Shown here piece by piece: positions 37,601 to 51,045 of a stretch of 64,000 nt of DNA (position 1 is its first letter; every line of letters begins with the position of its first letter). The stretch is from Phylloscopus collybita. Taxonomy: Eukaryota > Chordata > Aves > Passeriformes > Phylloscopidae. A program made the position numbers and the translations under genes. The stretch spans positions 32,146,501 to 32,210,500 of the forward strand of contig JAJNNQ010000075.1 in the NCBI GenBank assembly GCA_027886175.1. Reading direction: 5' to 3'. Under the pieces are notes generated by a model, which saw only the letters and a program-made list of their open reading frames with translations, did not search any database and was not told the DNA's origin.

Positions 37601-40600
37601 GAATATCAACTTACCATGTAAGCACTCATTGCTGCACCAGGAGTGCTGTGCAATCAGTAATGGAAAGCCAAGCGGTCCATAAACTATGTCGGTGAGATAG
37701 AGAAAACCAAAATCCCCTGCTACATATCAAATCAACAAAGCCTTTCTGTATTATATGCAGTTCATTTATAAATGTCACGTGCAATTAGCAGTGGTGGAAC
37801 TGTTAGAGAAATATATTTTCTGCTTTTATATTTGCTGCCTTGTCCATTTCAGTGGTCACTTAGCAATTTTATCTTATCTTTTGAAGGAGTTATCTCAAGA
37901 ACAGGTGGGAGGGATATCATGTATTACCTTCTGATTCCTCCATATCTTGTTCATTTACCACAGTGAACCAGAGGCAAAGAACGATTGGCACAAAGTTTTC
38001 CAGGGAGAAATGTCTCCAACATTGAGATATGTCACTGAAATGGGAAATTCCCTAGAGAAGTGACAGAAAATGCAGTACACTCCATATATTCTACATCTTT
38101 ATGGCATCACCAGACACTGTACCTCTGTGACTGTAGACATGTGCTAGCCTGGCACCCTCTCCTTCCCCTTTCCGTTCTCCATTTTTTTAATGTTTGTCAT
38201 CTCTTATTGTTCCATCAATTTGGGATTTTGGGGTGTAGGGAGGGATGGGTTATTCTTTGCAACTGATTTATTGCAACACTAGTGTAAGAGTCTTTTGCTG
38301 TCCAGAGCACTGTGAAAGTTTCTCAGTGTGTAAATCCCATATGAGAGAGCTATCTGATACCATCTTGGAATCTTTTGAATTAATTTACTTTATTCCCACT
38401 GGCACTGGGGAGTCCAGGTCATGCAACATGCTGTAGAAAGTGTCTGACATGGTGGTTGGTTGACTTCAGCTGTAACTAGCAGTGGAAACATCAATCAGAA
38501 ATTACACAGTTTTTTGCCTCAGATAGGGCTGAGTGCCATGCTTCTCACAGTCATGGTGTGATCACACCCTCTGCAATTGGTCATGGTGGCATTTTCTATT
38601 TCATATTCTGAAGACTGTGGAAGACAGTAGAACTCAAAAGACCACTATTAATTCCCCTTTAAATTGGAAGCTGATATTTCAAGTGTTCAGTAGTACTAAT
38701 TGAACCCCTAACTGAAAAACACACTCAAAAAAGCAAATACTGCCAAGAAGAGTAAAGTTTTTGTTATGTGTATGCCTGTGTTGGCTAAACATGCCTGTTC
38801 TAGTTGAGAACTGCAAAGAGAGAGGCCACTGAAAACTCTGCAGGGATTAAGTTAAAGGAGATGACACAAAGCCTAAAGCTTTATTGATACAGTTGAGTTA
38901 TTGATGCCATTTTTGCTTGGCTGGAGACAAGCCCTCTTCCTGACCAAGTTAAACAGAATCTGTCACATCTCCACAGACAACTGAGATCCAGTCCCATCTA
39001 GGATCCAATCTTCTGTTTCCATGACAAGTACTTCATTCCAGGTGCTGACTTTGCAGCTGTATTCTCATTTGAGAGGGTTGTGTGGTCACATTATAAACCA
39101 AGAAAATACAATTAAAAAAGAAATATCAGAGAAGGAAACAAGACACCACCTGATGCACGTTTAGCATTTTCCCCCATACTCCATCCCTTTTTGTATCATC
39201 TATAAGAGATCAAGAGATGCAAAGCAGCTCTGAAAGGCCATGTCTGTCCAGGCAGAGGTTACTGTCATTAGGACCCTTCAGGAGACAACTGTAAGTCACC
39301 TTCAGAGGACACCAGGGGCCAAACTATAAGCACACATGATTATGGTGAGATGGAGCTACATCTCTAAGGCTTCAAGTGTTGATTGTCCTCACTGAGAACA
39401 CTCTCCCCCCAAAAAAAGAAACCACTGCCCTATTCCTTTGAGAGAAAGGTGAGGGGCATAGAGGAAAAACAGTTCTGTCAAGCACAGTCTCTCCATAATG
39501 GGGTTTATCAATACGTGAGAAAATCACCAGGAGGATTTAAAAGCTGTTGCACTGCAACAGCTGCTCTAAGAATATTTTTGTGGATGCTCAGTGTTCGGAT
39601 ACTTCCTTTTGGTGAGATTAATAATGACATGTTCTAAATGAAAGTGTCAGGCATAAATTTAGCTTGGAAAAATATTGACTTTGCTAGGTGTGTAGAGCTC
39701 TGAACCATTGCAGAATATTGTCTACAGTTGGCAGCCAAATGAAATCTCCAGGCTGTGTCTGCACTGGCTGTCTGTGCATGACACTGATGTCTCCTTTCTG
39801 CCTGCCCATACTCAGCCTTATTTCCACAAAAGTGAAATATTTTTCCACTGTCTACCTACAGCATCTGCTGCTGGCACATTGTCAAAGTAGTAGCTGCTGC
39901 ATACTTAGCCCCTGTGTCTCTTGAAAAAGGCTGTTGCAATTGCAATATTAGTTGGACTGTCGACATGAAAGCTGAATTAGCACTTCCATTAATATTTAGA
40001 CTGTCATGCTCAAGAGAACGTTCTGAGCTAACATGTTTTTGTATGGAGCAAAATTAAAAATCATGATGTTTAAACTGAGATATAGCTTGATGTTAAGTAA
40101 GCGACTTCTCCCATCATGTTTTTTTGCCTAAATAGAAGCTCAGCAAACAGAAGACCTTCAAAGAAGTGGCACTGATGGGTATTATTAGACATTGGATGGC
40201 ACTGATTTTACTCACCTTGCATGTATGCACTTCATTGTCAGATGTGTTTTTAGAAGAAATACACCTATTGGGATATTGTGTGTTTATAATAGGTAGCAGC
40301 ATTGAGAAATGCTCTATGCACTGACAGCTCACCAAGGTTTATGCAAAGATAAAAAAATTGAAATAAAGCTACTTCTGTGGCCACAGACTGGAAGATCTTT
40401 TCCAGTTTTATTCTTTACTTATCACAGTATGATTCATGTGTAGTGTCTCTTGCATGAGCAATTTGCAATGTGGAGTTACACATGCAAAGAAATCTGTCTT
40501 ACCGCATTTTATGGAAGAACAAAACAACTTGTCATTTTGTTATTACAGGTTTCCCAGTTCACCAGCTACTTAATGTTTCTCTTTTGCCACCCCCAGTCTA

Positions 40601-42751
40601 ATTTCTCAGGTGTGACCTAGGATGCTTGACAAAAAGTATGTTCTGGAAAAAAAAAAGAAATAAAACACCCATGCTATTAAGTCCCTGATAAATCTTTCTT
40701 TTGGCTCCGTGGTATTACTATTTCAGTTTTCACATATATATTTTTCTTCCCAAAATGAGCAAAAATGTTACATGATAGTCTGGTTGGTTTTCCCTCTTGG
40801 CAGTTACAAGGAACTTTCACAAGTGGTTCTGATAAGTATTAAGTATTTCGTTAAAATGAATCATGTCAACTATCTAAAGAACAAAAAAGCAAACTTAAAT
40901 GAATATTTTGGGCAAAGGAGGAGAAACATTTTGAAAAATTCTCCTTGTATTTTCCTAGTATCTGATCTTTTATAATTTGTCTGTAAGCAAGCTGAAAATC
41001 ATCTAGTTATTCCTAGGTGAATCCTATTTTGCTTTACCACTCTTCCTAGCTGTTTATTCAAAACTATAAGTGATCCTTGGATATTTTGCTAAACTGTTAT
41101 TCAGTCAGAGGATGAAAAGTCTGAGGAATGCCATGGGATTATTATAACAGTGTAATTAGCTGCAGACAGCTCTCTTCTCAACAGCGTTGAAAAGCTCTTC
41201 TATCCATCTCACTTACCCAAGTAATTAATTAAACACAGCTGCAGACTAGAACAACTGTTGCAAACAAAAAAGAAGTGTTTTCCATTTGCTTTTCCTGCTC
41301 ACTTACAGGCAGTAGTAGACGGGAAAGCCATGTAGGAGCAGTTAGGACATTTAGGGGCCATCTCCTTTACTCCATCGCCTGAAATCCTGTTATAGAGGAG
41401 AGAGGGGCTAAAGCATCAGTGAAGCACTGCTGTTGCTGTGGGCCAATTCATGCCTGAAGCAGGGGCAAATCTTTTAAAATCACGTGACCATGTCCTGGAA
41501 ATGACCCAAGGAGGAAAAGCCCTTAGCATCCTTGCCAAAACTCCCGTCATGTCTTTTTTACACGTTGTTAGAAATAAAGTACACAAGTGAGAAAAATGGA
41601 ATAACTGAAGCAGTCTGAGTTTGGAAGGGAACTGGCAGAAAGCTGGAGCAGGTGATTTTAATACTTTCAAATGTTCCTGGAAGCCAGTGGTGCTAAAAAA
41701 AGTAATGCTGGAAATTACTTGAGAATGCTCTTCTCAACTGCTGTATGTCGCAAGCTTAAAGGTGCAAGGGTCTTAGAAGGAATGCTTTTGGGATAACTAA
41801 AACAACCCAGAGAAGAAAGTGACTTTGGAAAGGTGTGTTTTCTGAACAAGTGATCTATCAGGCCAAATGACTGGACATTGTATGTCAGAGTTATACAATA
41901 AAGGTATCATGAAATGGGAACAGTAAAGCTGAGCTAACAGGCAAGCTGAGCAATACTGGACAGCCCTTTTATTCTTTCCTTTTAATGGCATTTACCTGCC
42001 AAACACAGCAAAGACCACAAAGACACAGTGTTACCTAGTTCCTGGAACAAGAAGAAGCAATGGATGTGAAGACTTGAAGGGTGAATGATATTGCATCTTT
42101 GTGGGGTTTTTGCCATGCATTAGGTGCTTTCCTAACAGAAAATTTAGAGAAGCACAAGAAACGAGGGTTAGTTTTTCCAATGGTGTCTGGGGATGCCCAT
42201 GTGGTGTCACAGCCTTCGCTGTTTCACAATTACAAATGACCTACTACAGTGCAAAGTATTTTATGACCTGTTTGATTGCTTTTCCACAAAATGCCAACAC
42301 TGTCGAGGACTAAGGAAGCCCTATATCCAGGGTTTAGCTTTTTCTTTTTATTTGCAGTGTATTCAATGGCAGTGGTTCTAGTTTAAAATGAAAAAGGGAT
42401 TTGTCCTAGAAGAGGAAACCATTTATCCTGACAAGGCATAGGTTTTGCAGTGTGTGGAATTTCATCATCCACGTACTATCCAGCTTTCATCACACTCTCC
42501 ATGATGGTGGAAGTCCATCCAGCTTGCCCTGAATGAGTCAGGGACAATAATGAGATTTCCAGAGGCATGGCTAGAGCCTACAGCTCTTTCCAGAACTTCT
42601 GAAGATATTTTAAGGGCATTCTAGACACAAATATACTTGTCATGAGTTCCTGTGCAGAGGATGAGAGATGCAATTTAAAACATCAGTATTTGAAGGTAGA
42701 TGTGTAGACTCTAAATGAGTACTTCAGAGGCTTTTGCAAATTTTTATTTGT
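31681..42751. other. Intergenic DNA, 11 kb without a recognised gene
   Basis: No splice-supported coding signal and no family similarity in the open frames, the longest being about 111 codons on the - strand at 35557-35892. A GC-rich patch lies at about 34660-34880. A tRNA-like B-box motif on the - strand adjoins the CR1 at 31691-31703. A possible retroelement poly(A) region (ttaataaattgtcc) lies near 33570. Confidence 0.5.
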
Positions 42752-42930
42752 GAATCATAGAGTGGGTTGGGTAGGAAGGGACCTTGGTGATCATCAGTTC
42801 CAACCTTCCTGCCATGGGCATGGGCACATTTCATTAAACCAGGTTGGTCAAAGCCCCACACAGCCTGGCCTTGGCCACTTCCAGGAATGGAAGAGCCACA
42901 GCTTCTCTGTTTCCTGCATGAGGTGGTATG
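42752..42930 (-). mobile_element. CR1 LINE 3'-end fragment
   Basis: The + strand reads gaatcatagagtgggttggg, aggaagggaccttggtgatc, ccttcctgccatgggcatgg, accaggttggtcaaagcccc and acttccaggaatggaagagc, a reverse-complement CR1 3' region. Element on the - strand, 5'-truncated at about 42930. Confidence 0.9.
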
Positions 42931-45248
42931 TATAGAAGACTTGTCTCTTTTCTCCTAACTGGCAAACAGGACTTTGAGAAAACCACAGCATTTTTCACTG
43001 GTGAGCTAAAGATACTGTAAATGAGATAATTGAGAGGTAGTGCTGGAAAAAAAGGTATAGTACTGCCTGCCCATGTATTGCATATTACTAGTGGTACTGA
43101 ATAGCTCTGTCTTACAGCAGAGACTTAGAAAACACAAAATTAAATAATAAAGAAATTAAAATGCAAAAACAGGCCAAAACCCCAAGTGACAGCATTTTTC
43201 TGTCAGGGGAGGCAGCATTCTTCAAATAATATGATATCAATAGGTAGCTGCTATTCAAATTACACAGTTCTGGATTTCTCACAGGCAGCAGGAGGGAAGA
43301 ATGTCCACTGCAAGAAGCCATCACCCTTCCCAAGGTCCTGCAGCGGTGTAGCTAGTGGGACCCCAAAGCTCTGCTCTTTCCAGCCCGTGAACTCTGACAA
43401 AAATGGGGGTAGAATAGTTTGCATACTCCTCAGAGCACACATCCTGCATTTTTTTTCAGACCTTTCTTTAGTCAATGTTGATAGCTTATGCTATTCCTCC
43501 TTGTTCTAAGTTAAAAAGCAGGCTATATCTGATCTTCAGCGATTTCCACTGTTACAATGTCATTTATGGGCTCTTTATACATTTAATGTCCCAGTGACTT
43601 TCTTACAGGATGTGGTTATAGAGACTCAGCTATCTTCTTACAGTGTTTCTCTTCAGGCTAGTTAATAAAGTCATGCCCTGGAGGCTTAGGACAGGAACTC
43701 TGCCTCTCTTTGTCCAGTATCCCTCATGTTCCTCCTTCATTGGTATTTAACTGCACCATGTTTTAAATGAAGGGCCCATTTCTTTCCTCAAAGTCTGTAC
43801 ATTTGGTTGGTAGCCAGTACCTATTTTCCAGTGTGCCACTTGTGCTCCTTGGTTGACAGTGCCTCTGACAGGGACTCTTACTGCACCTTTGCCAGGCATC
43901 AGCGGCTTGCTGATGGCATCCCTCATTGTGAGTCTCCCCATGTGGCAGGGAAAATTTCCCTCCCATTGCAGGTTGGGCTACCCTGGTCTCCTGCCCTCAT
44001 GTTTTGTCCTGGGTCAGGCTGAGTACCATGATAGGCAGTTGTCAGCAGCCACAGTGCACAGCCATGGCACAACTCCTCAGGAAAACTGCTCTTTCATTCT
44101 CTTTCCTGCTTCAGTCTCTGCTGCCAGGCAGAGAGCAAATGGAAGGTAAATAACCTGTGTGTCACACATTTACAGGTAAAGTGGTGATAAATGTGCCACT
44201 GCCAGTGCTTTTCCACTTCCTTCCATAGAAATCAGGTAATCTGATCTGAAACTCTCCAAAGAGAGGAACCCCAAGGACTGAAATCCAAGTATTTACTTGG
44301 CTAATGGATATGCCAGCATTAGTGCAAGGTCCTGTTGGTGCTGATATTACCCTGTTTTCGTGAGCAGACTTTTGGAGATCTCTGATTCTGCAGCAGAGAT
44401 GGGCATGTGCTGGCCTTGAGCCACCTGCTGAGGCTGGCAGGCAGAACAGAGGTTACAGCAGGTTTTCCAAGCTGAAGGTCTCTGAGATCATCCACCCTGC
44501 CCATACAGACAGTAAAATGTGAATTGCAAACAGCTCTCAATATTTCTTGATCCTAAAGTCAAGGAAAGAAAAGGGCTTAAACCTGAAATCAGCACTGCAT
44601 GATCACCTCTTTCATTATAAACACAATCAGAATTTAGTGAATTCAGAAAATGTTATCCATTAATCAGCTGCAGGAGATTGAGCCCAAATATCCCTCTAAA
44701 CACCTTCATCTGGCTAAATTCAAATATATTGAAAAAATAAATAAAGCTAAGTATAAAGCTAAGTATGTCAATTTATAGCTCTGCACTTACTCTTTGTGCC
44801 AGTTTTTTATTTGCAATGAAGGGGAAGAGATAAAATCTTGGGGTGGATCCTGACTGCCTTAGTCACCACATTCTGAATGAATCCATTTTCTACTATATAC
44901 CTGCTTAGTTGCAAGTATTTCTTAGATTTTAACCTTTGCCCTCTACCAGACTATGGAGACACATATTAAAAATAGTGAGCCCATGCTGTTATTAGAAAGT
45001 TCTGATACAATTTTTTTTAGCCTGTGTTGCATTCTTTTAAACATTCCCGTGAACAATTTTTTCTTGTATTAATGTACTTAAGATTTTATTTGCTCTTCAA
45101 GAGTATCTTGAGATCTCAAGAGTTTGCATTAACTATGATACAAACATTGTTTGGAAAACAGACTAAGGCACAAATTTTTAACAAGATAGAAAAAGGATAG
45201 GTAAGAAATGAAAAAAGAAGATGTACTATGCCAGAATTTAAAAATGTA
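42931..45248. other. Intergenic DNA, no feature recognised
   Basis: Overlapping open frames on both strands at about 43186-43509 and 43747-44149 lie in GC-richer sequence, show no known domain and conflict with one another. A short tandem duplication (ataaagctaagt twice) occurs near 44744-44766. Confidence 0.5.
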
Positions 45249-45375
45249 GAACAGAAACACAGAGAAGTCAGACACCTGTCCAAAACCACCCAGGAAGTGT
45301 GGCAGAATCAGAAATTAAATCCAGGTCTTCCCCATTCAGATCCAGAAACGTGTGAGCAGGCTGACTACCATAGCA
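45249..45375 (-). mobile_element. Ancient MIR-type SINE relic
   Basis: The + strand reads cagaaacacagagaagtcag, acctgtccaaaaccaccc, aggaagtgtggcagaatcag and ttaaatccaggtcttcc. In order this resembles the reverse complement of the MIR core and right half (cacagagaggttaagtgacttgcc ... cacagctagtaagtggcagag ... gaacccaggtct). Strongly diverged, as expected for an element shared by amniotes. Confidence 0.55.
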
Positions 45376-46302
45376 TATACCATAGAATATGAGATTTTAT
45401 TCAGGACAACCTCTGCCAATGCTGAACATTGCACATGTCCCAGCTGACACTGTCTGGGAGTTGTGCTGACATGAAAGTGAATTTTGCATCCTTTCTCCAC
45501 ATATTCTAAATTAATTAATTAATCAATTCAATTGTGAGCTTGCTGCTGTTCACGAAACAGCTTAGGCTGTCCTCTCATGGTTTATGATGTCAACAGGCCC
45601 CCTGATTGAAATACAGCCTTGAAATCCACCTCTTTCTTCCAGACTCCAGTATATATTATTCTTGTAGTTTTTAAAGACAGCTGCGTGAATTAATGAACTG
45701 ATCTGAGAATCAAGGTTGGCCAAGAGCACCATTTAAAAGTCATGTAGATGACCTCATAAAAACTGCAAAGAATGCATACAGCTTGCTTGTAAAACAAATC
45801 TATTCCTTAATAACTCAAAATGCCCGCATAATTCAGTACACATTTTGACCCGAGTGAGTGCTTCATAAGAGAAGATGAAAATTTCCCATGAAAAAGACAT
45901 TTAACCAGTACAGGCAACTATAAACTTTAATTGATATTTCACAGTATGTACAAGTTTGCTCTCAAGGGAGTGTAGAATATCATTTTTGCACCTGCACTCT
46001 AACTGCAGTCTTATAGTATTTCAACCATTAAGCATTTTTCATTAAAGCACTTCATATAGAATTAGTTTAATCTGATTTTAACAAAAGCATTCTATATATA
46101 GGTTTTTCACACCATATTAATGCATAAATGTTAGAACTGGAGAAGCAGTATGGTGCAGGGAAACCCCAGGTTTCTATACACGGTCATTAGTTAGGGTGGT
46201 CTCTGTACTTGGAGCACTATTTGTAAAACATATTTATGATAATGTATTTGACTATATCTGAGAAGGAAGGGATTTCTAATAAATTAAGGGGGTTTTCCAC
46301 AA

Positions 46303-46321
46303 TTTTTTTTTTTTTTTTTTT
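46303..46321. repeat. Poly(T) run, 19 nt
   Basis: Uninterrupted T on the + strand. Confidence 0.9.
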
Positions 46322-47247
46322 GGAGCTAGATTTCCCCAAAGAAATCGCAGAATCTAGTGCAATAGCAGTTTATGGTATAGCACAATGGTATCACATTCTT
46401 TACAACTTCCATCCTTGGCAGTCATAAAACCTAACAGTAGAAAGGGTGTTTGCATATTGGGCAGCAGAGGGAATATTTTTGGATGGCTATAACCTAGCAA
46501 ATCTGCAGAAATATTTGTCTTATGGCTTGCATTTTATAGCTGTTATCTAGCTGGCAATAAGAGGTGAACAGCTGTGCAATTTTAAGATGTATGATTTTAA
46601 AACAATGAACTGGAGGCCTTGCTAAATGGTTCAAATTAGACGTGGGTAGTAGCAAACATCACAGGACTTTTCACCTTGTGCAGGAGACAGAGACTGAAGT
46701 TGAAAGTGCTCTACAAACTCAGTGAAGGCAGCACCTCCTTAGTCATTTTTAAGAGACTCTGGAGAATATTTGCAGGTTTGCATGAAAATACTTTCTGGGA
46801 TTTTGTGAATCTTTTATATGCTGTTTCCTTAAGATAGTTCTCACCCCAAGAACACTTCCCCTTGCAGAAGAGCTAAACTTCATAGGCACTACTCACCATA
46901 CAGTTGACACCAATTTTAATGTTTGAGCAAACCTCTTAACTGAAAAATGGAGAAGATAAGGTACAGGGATATATATCTTGGTTTCACAAGTCCAGAAAAT
47001 TACAGTTTCCTTCACACACAATGTATGATTTGCACAGGGCTGCAGGGAATCGTGGTTTGCCTATGCCTGTGATGAAAATATGAGACATGGTTTGTGTTTA
47101 ATGGAGGTACAGGGAAATATAGTTGTTTTGTATAAAAATATCTCTCTCCATACCCCAGAGACTTACAGAGGAGGTGTATGAAAGTGTGACTGATCGACTC
47201 GTGATAACCAGCTTCAGACCACACACAGGAATTGCTTTGGTCAAGGC

Positions 47248-47252
47248 TTTTT

Positions 47253-47287
<35 letters not shown>
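47248..47287. repeat. Poly(T) tract, 40 nt with one C
   Basis: T-run with a single C at 47254, then 33 uninterrupted T. No TTTATT (reverse-strand poly(A) signal) adjoins it. Confidence 0.9.
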
Positions 47288-48421
47288 CTCCCCATAAACC
47301 AAACAAAATACAGTTTAGGATTTACAACAGTCGGCAAACATTGCAACAAAAAGTTTTGGGAGGATGATGTAGTGCAATGTCCCACATGAACGTTTCTGCC
47401 ATCACTTTCTTCAAAGAAAATCACTTTGCTTTGATGGGGAACTGGTTAGATTTATGCTTACAGAACTAATTATACACAGATAATCTACGTATTCTTCCTT
47501 CCGTTGTCCTGAAGAAGGTTTTAACTTTCACAACCACAAAGACAATGACTGAGATAGAATTTTGGTCTGGATTTAGCATCAGATAAACTGCTTAAAATTT
47601 ACAACTTTCAGGTGATCTCCCAAAACGCTTTGAGACAAAGACCTATACCACACAATAAAAAGTACAGAAACAGCCCACAGATGAGTGTTAGTTGTGATCT
47701 TGTCAATATTTTGCCTCTGGCCTTGTCCTATGCATGTGAATACTGAGCAGCCTCCTCCCTCCCTGTGGGTCTCCTCCATGTGCATGAGCCAAGGTTTTAT
47801 GGTCTTTTTACTCAGTCTCACAAGATATTTATCCTTCAGAAACATTTATGCTGGGTGGCTTATCACATTCAATTTTTAATAACTACTGTCTTTTTTAGCT
47901 GAGTTTTTTACCAATGTAAAAAACACTGATCTTGCTAGGAAATTAAAGATCTCTTCAACATGAGAGACAGGTAGAGTTTAGGAGACTACTTGTCTTAGCA
48001 ACCATAAGGCAAGGCTATGCTTCAGAGCAAACCCAGTACTGCACACCACCAGTACAATTCCACCCTGATCACTTCATTCCCCAGGACTTGCTGGGTTTCT
48101 CTCCTTATGTTGGGCAGACAAACAGAAACATCTCATACCTGTGAGATTTTTTCTCTTATCTTGGACAATTATTTCCTTTTGTGGGACAAGGGGAGGTTAC
48201 ATATCCAACACTATTCTGAGGCTCACCCAAACAAGATCTCTGGGTCTGAAAAGTGAGGTACGTGCAGGTAATGGCTGGTGGGGAAGGAGTGAGCAATCCT
48301 GGGCAAACATGATTTTGTAGAGCCTGCTGAAAGCTCAAGACAATGCAGTTCATGGGCTGCCACCAGAACAAGGTGTGAGAGCAGCAGCTCACCTCCCAGA
48401 GACCTGTTGCAGCAGCCCTCT

Positions 48422-48921
48422 TGTTAAAGGGTAGAAATGAGCTGAGACACAGACTTCTTATTTATCACAGCATGAAAAGGGTCCTGGTTTATTTCTCTTT
48501 ACAGCTCAGCCATCCTGACTCCAACTATTCACTGACTCTGGCTGCAGCAAGCTCCTACTGTAGGTTTCCCTTGCAGCCTCTGACTGCTGGTTATTGCCTG
48601 CTGAACTGTGACTGCATGGATTGGTTTGCAGACTCTGACTGCAGGCTGTTACCCAGCTAGACTGTGGCTGCAGGTTCCAACAACAGGCTCTAACTGCAGA
48701 CCCAGACTGACCTCACAGCAGTGATTCTCCCCCACCAAGATCCTTCTTTTTCATGATCCTCACCAGCTAACCCACTCCCTGCGATCACACTTACTTTATT
48801 GGATGTAGCTGTGACTCCTCAGGGGCGAGGCTGTACTGGGTGATTAACACAGCTGTTACTTACCAGGGGCAAAGACACCTGTATTCCCTTCTCCTACTGA
48901 GGCCCACTTCTCAGTCTAAGC
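48422..48921 (-). mobile_element. Probable solo LTR of an endogenous retroelement (boundaries uncertain)
   Basis: Read on the - strand, this stretch has a U3-like part, a run of ~27-bp imperfect tandem repeats, an AATAAA (48488-48493 on +), then about 60 bases ending ccctttaaca, which resembles an R-U5 end. On the + strand it therefore starts TGTTAAAGGG. No internal gag, pol or env sequence is seen nearby. The far boundary and target-site duplication could not be fixed. Recognition rests on layout and a general resemblance to songbird LTRs, not on a confirmed family. Confidence 0.4.
48537..48708. repeat. Imperfect minisatellite, about 7 units of 26-29 bp
   Basis: Recurring TCTGACTGCAGG-type cores, each ending near GCAGMC: tctggctgcagc, tcctactgtagg, tctgactgctgg, tgtgactgcatg, tctgactgcagg, tgtggctgcagg, tctaactgcaga. 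The spacing is regular but units differ by several bases, so the array is old. Confidence 0.7.
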
Positions 48922-49163
48922 TGAAATGGTGACGTGATTGATTGCAGTTCCGAAGAGGGGATTGCTAAATGCTTAAGACTGGTTGTTGGGTGATACTTAT
49001 CCCGTAATATCCCATAATATATTTGAAGATAACATACCCCTCAGGGCAAGGTGGGGGGGAAAAGACAGTAACAGGACCAAGCTGGGGCAAAAAGCACTTC
49101 TGACAATGATTCAGTGGAAGTGATTTTTTTGTTTTAATGCAATAAATATTACACAAAGGAGCA

Positions 49164-49314
49164 GGGTTTTTTGAGGGTTTTTTTGGCTGGTTTTTTTTTG
49201 TCTGTTTGTTTGTGGGTTTTGTTTTGGTTTTGTTTTGTTGTGTTTTTTTGGTTTGTTTTGTTGGGGTTTTTTGTTTGTTTGTCTTTGGGTTTTTTTGTTT
49301 GGTTTTGTTTTTTC
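49164..49314. repeat. G+T-only low-complexity tract
   Basis: About 150 bases made almost wholly of T with interspersed G, GG and GGG (gggttttttgagggtttttt, gtttgtttgtctttgggttt). The other strand is A+C only. The frames of 99 and 137 codons crossing it on the - strand are Lys/Thr/Gln/Pro-rich artefacts. Confidence 0.85.
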
Positions 49315-51007
49315 TGGTTGAGGATCTGATGCAGTGATCAAAGAGGCTGGATGGAACTTGGAAGCCAGAAGCCCCCACTGCTCTCCTCCATTTGGTGGCA
49401 AAAGTTCCACCCTTCAGACGTGTGATCAGACCTACTCACTCTGGAGTTTGTGGTAGGGGTTTAAGAGGGTTCTTAAACCTGGGAGCCCAGGCAAACAATC
49501 CTTTTCTAAATACCACTTATAAGGAGAAGAAATTACTTTCACTGCTCATAGCATTTTCAAACAACAGAAAATACAAATGTTGTCTACCAGACAAACCAAG
49601 TCTTGTGAATTCAGCTAGCAGTACAGCCTGTGGAAGCCTTTGAGAGATATTAAATTTGGGAGATTTTGTTTTGTCTTCTCTTTCAACCCAACAACTACAG
49701 ATAAAACTAGTTCCCTTGAATATCCCAAAGAAAATAAAATATTCAATAAAAATTCTGAAGCTTATTAGCTCTACTTCTGAGAATTGCTTGAAGAGTATGT
49801 TTTGTGGACAAACTCAAATACAGGATGAAACAGCACAATAGCCATGGCAGCAAAAAGTGATAGAGGATATTTGGCTGTATTGTATAATTTGCTTCAGCAA
49901 ATCCCTCTGTTACTACAATGACCTCAGTCTTCTTTTCCTAGACAGGTGATAATAGATGGAAATTATGGATTTCCAAGGCTTGATGGCCTCTCATAGCAGG
50001 TAAAGCACAGAGAGGTTCTGACTTCTGCTGGCACATCTTGGCACTACTGCCATGTTAATGCTTATTATATGTCACTAAAATTTTATAGAGGGGCTGTTGT
50101 AGAAAATCGTAAGTCACAGAAGTTGAAGGATGATGACTAAATGTCCTTGACTTCAATGGAGTGAGGATTTGAAATTTAAAATCTAATTTTTAATTTGGTA
50201 AAATATTTATAAAGAAACTGGCTTTATTTCTAACATGGTTTAAATCTTAAATCATGCTCCAAAACAGATATATAGTGTATGCAAGTCTGAATGTCTCTTG
50301 TTGCTGGCATTTATGTCAAAAACCACTTTATTACGCTTTTCATGCTTTTGTGAAGACAGAGATTAGCATAGTATTCTCTTACTGTGTTCACAGACTGTCT
50401 TGAACTTCAGTTGCTGCTATTCTTTGGAGCAGCAACAGTCTATGACTAATGTAAGGTGATCTGTTTATAGCAAAAGGAAAACAAAAAGTTAAAGAGAAAA
50501 TAAAGTGTTCATAACAACTCTCTTTTTTTTTACTTGAGACACCTTTTTAATTGCATTTCTCATGCATCTAGAACAACTTTATTATTATGCTTGAAACAGA
50601 ATTGATTATGCACTTATTCCCATATTTCAAATGTTAATTTTTCTTAATTATGTGTGAAATGAGTTTATCTATGGAGTAATCAATCAGTTCTGTCCATTTG
50701 TACAGTTCACATCTGTGATGGTAGTCACTTTTATAAATAAGACACAGTAAATTCCATAATCTGTGAAATAATTTTAGCCCAAATGAGCATTTTGTGCCTT
50801 TCTTTCATGGAGATTTTTTAAAACAAGGCACACATGTTTCAACAGTAACTGTACCCTTACTGAGAGAGACAAGTTTTGCATACTCTCTTAAATCAATCAT
50901 TCTTGCATATTTGAATAGGGCTGGGCACAGCGAGCTGAGCAGCTAATTTAAGTCTAGCTCTTTCTTTTCTCAGCATCAGGAACGTCCATTTCCCCTTTAC
51001 CTGACTG

Positions 51008-51045
<38 letters not shown>

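Larger units (their letters stand above)
45376..48421. other. Intergenic DNA with T-runs, no gene
   Basis: AT-rich. Contains homopolymer T-runs at 46303-46321 and 47248-47287. Lysine-rich - strand frames that cross the second run are artefacts of the homopolymer. Confidence 0.55.

Noticed and set aside
47012..47424. Frames containing long poly-lysine or poly-phenylalanine
   Set aside because: Artefacts of the T-run. The same applies to frames crossing 51009-51065 and 61263-61306.
48965..49410. Lys/Thr/Pro/Gln-rich frames of 137 and 99 codons on the - strand
   Set aside because: Produced by the A+C-only strand of the low-complexity tract, where stops are rare.
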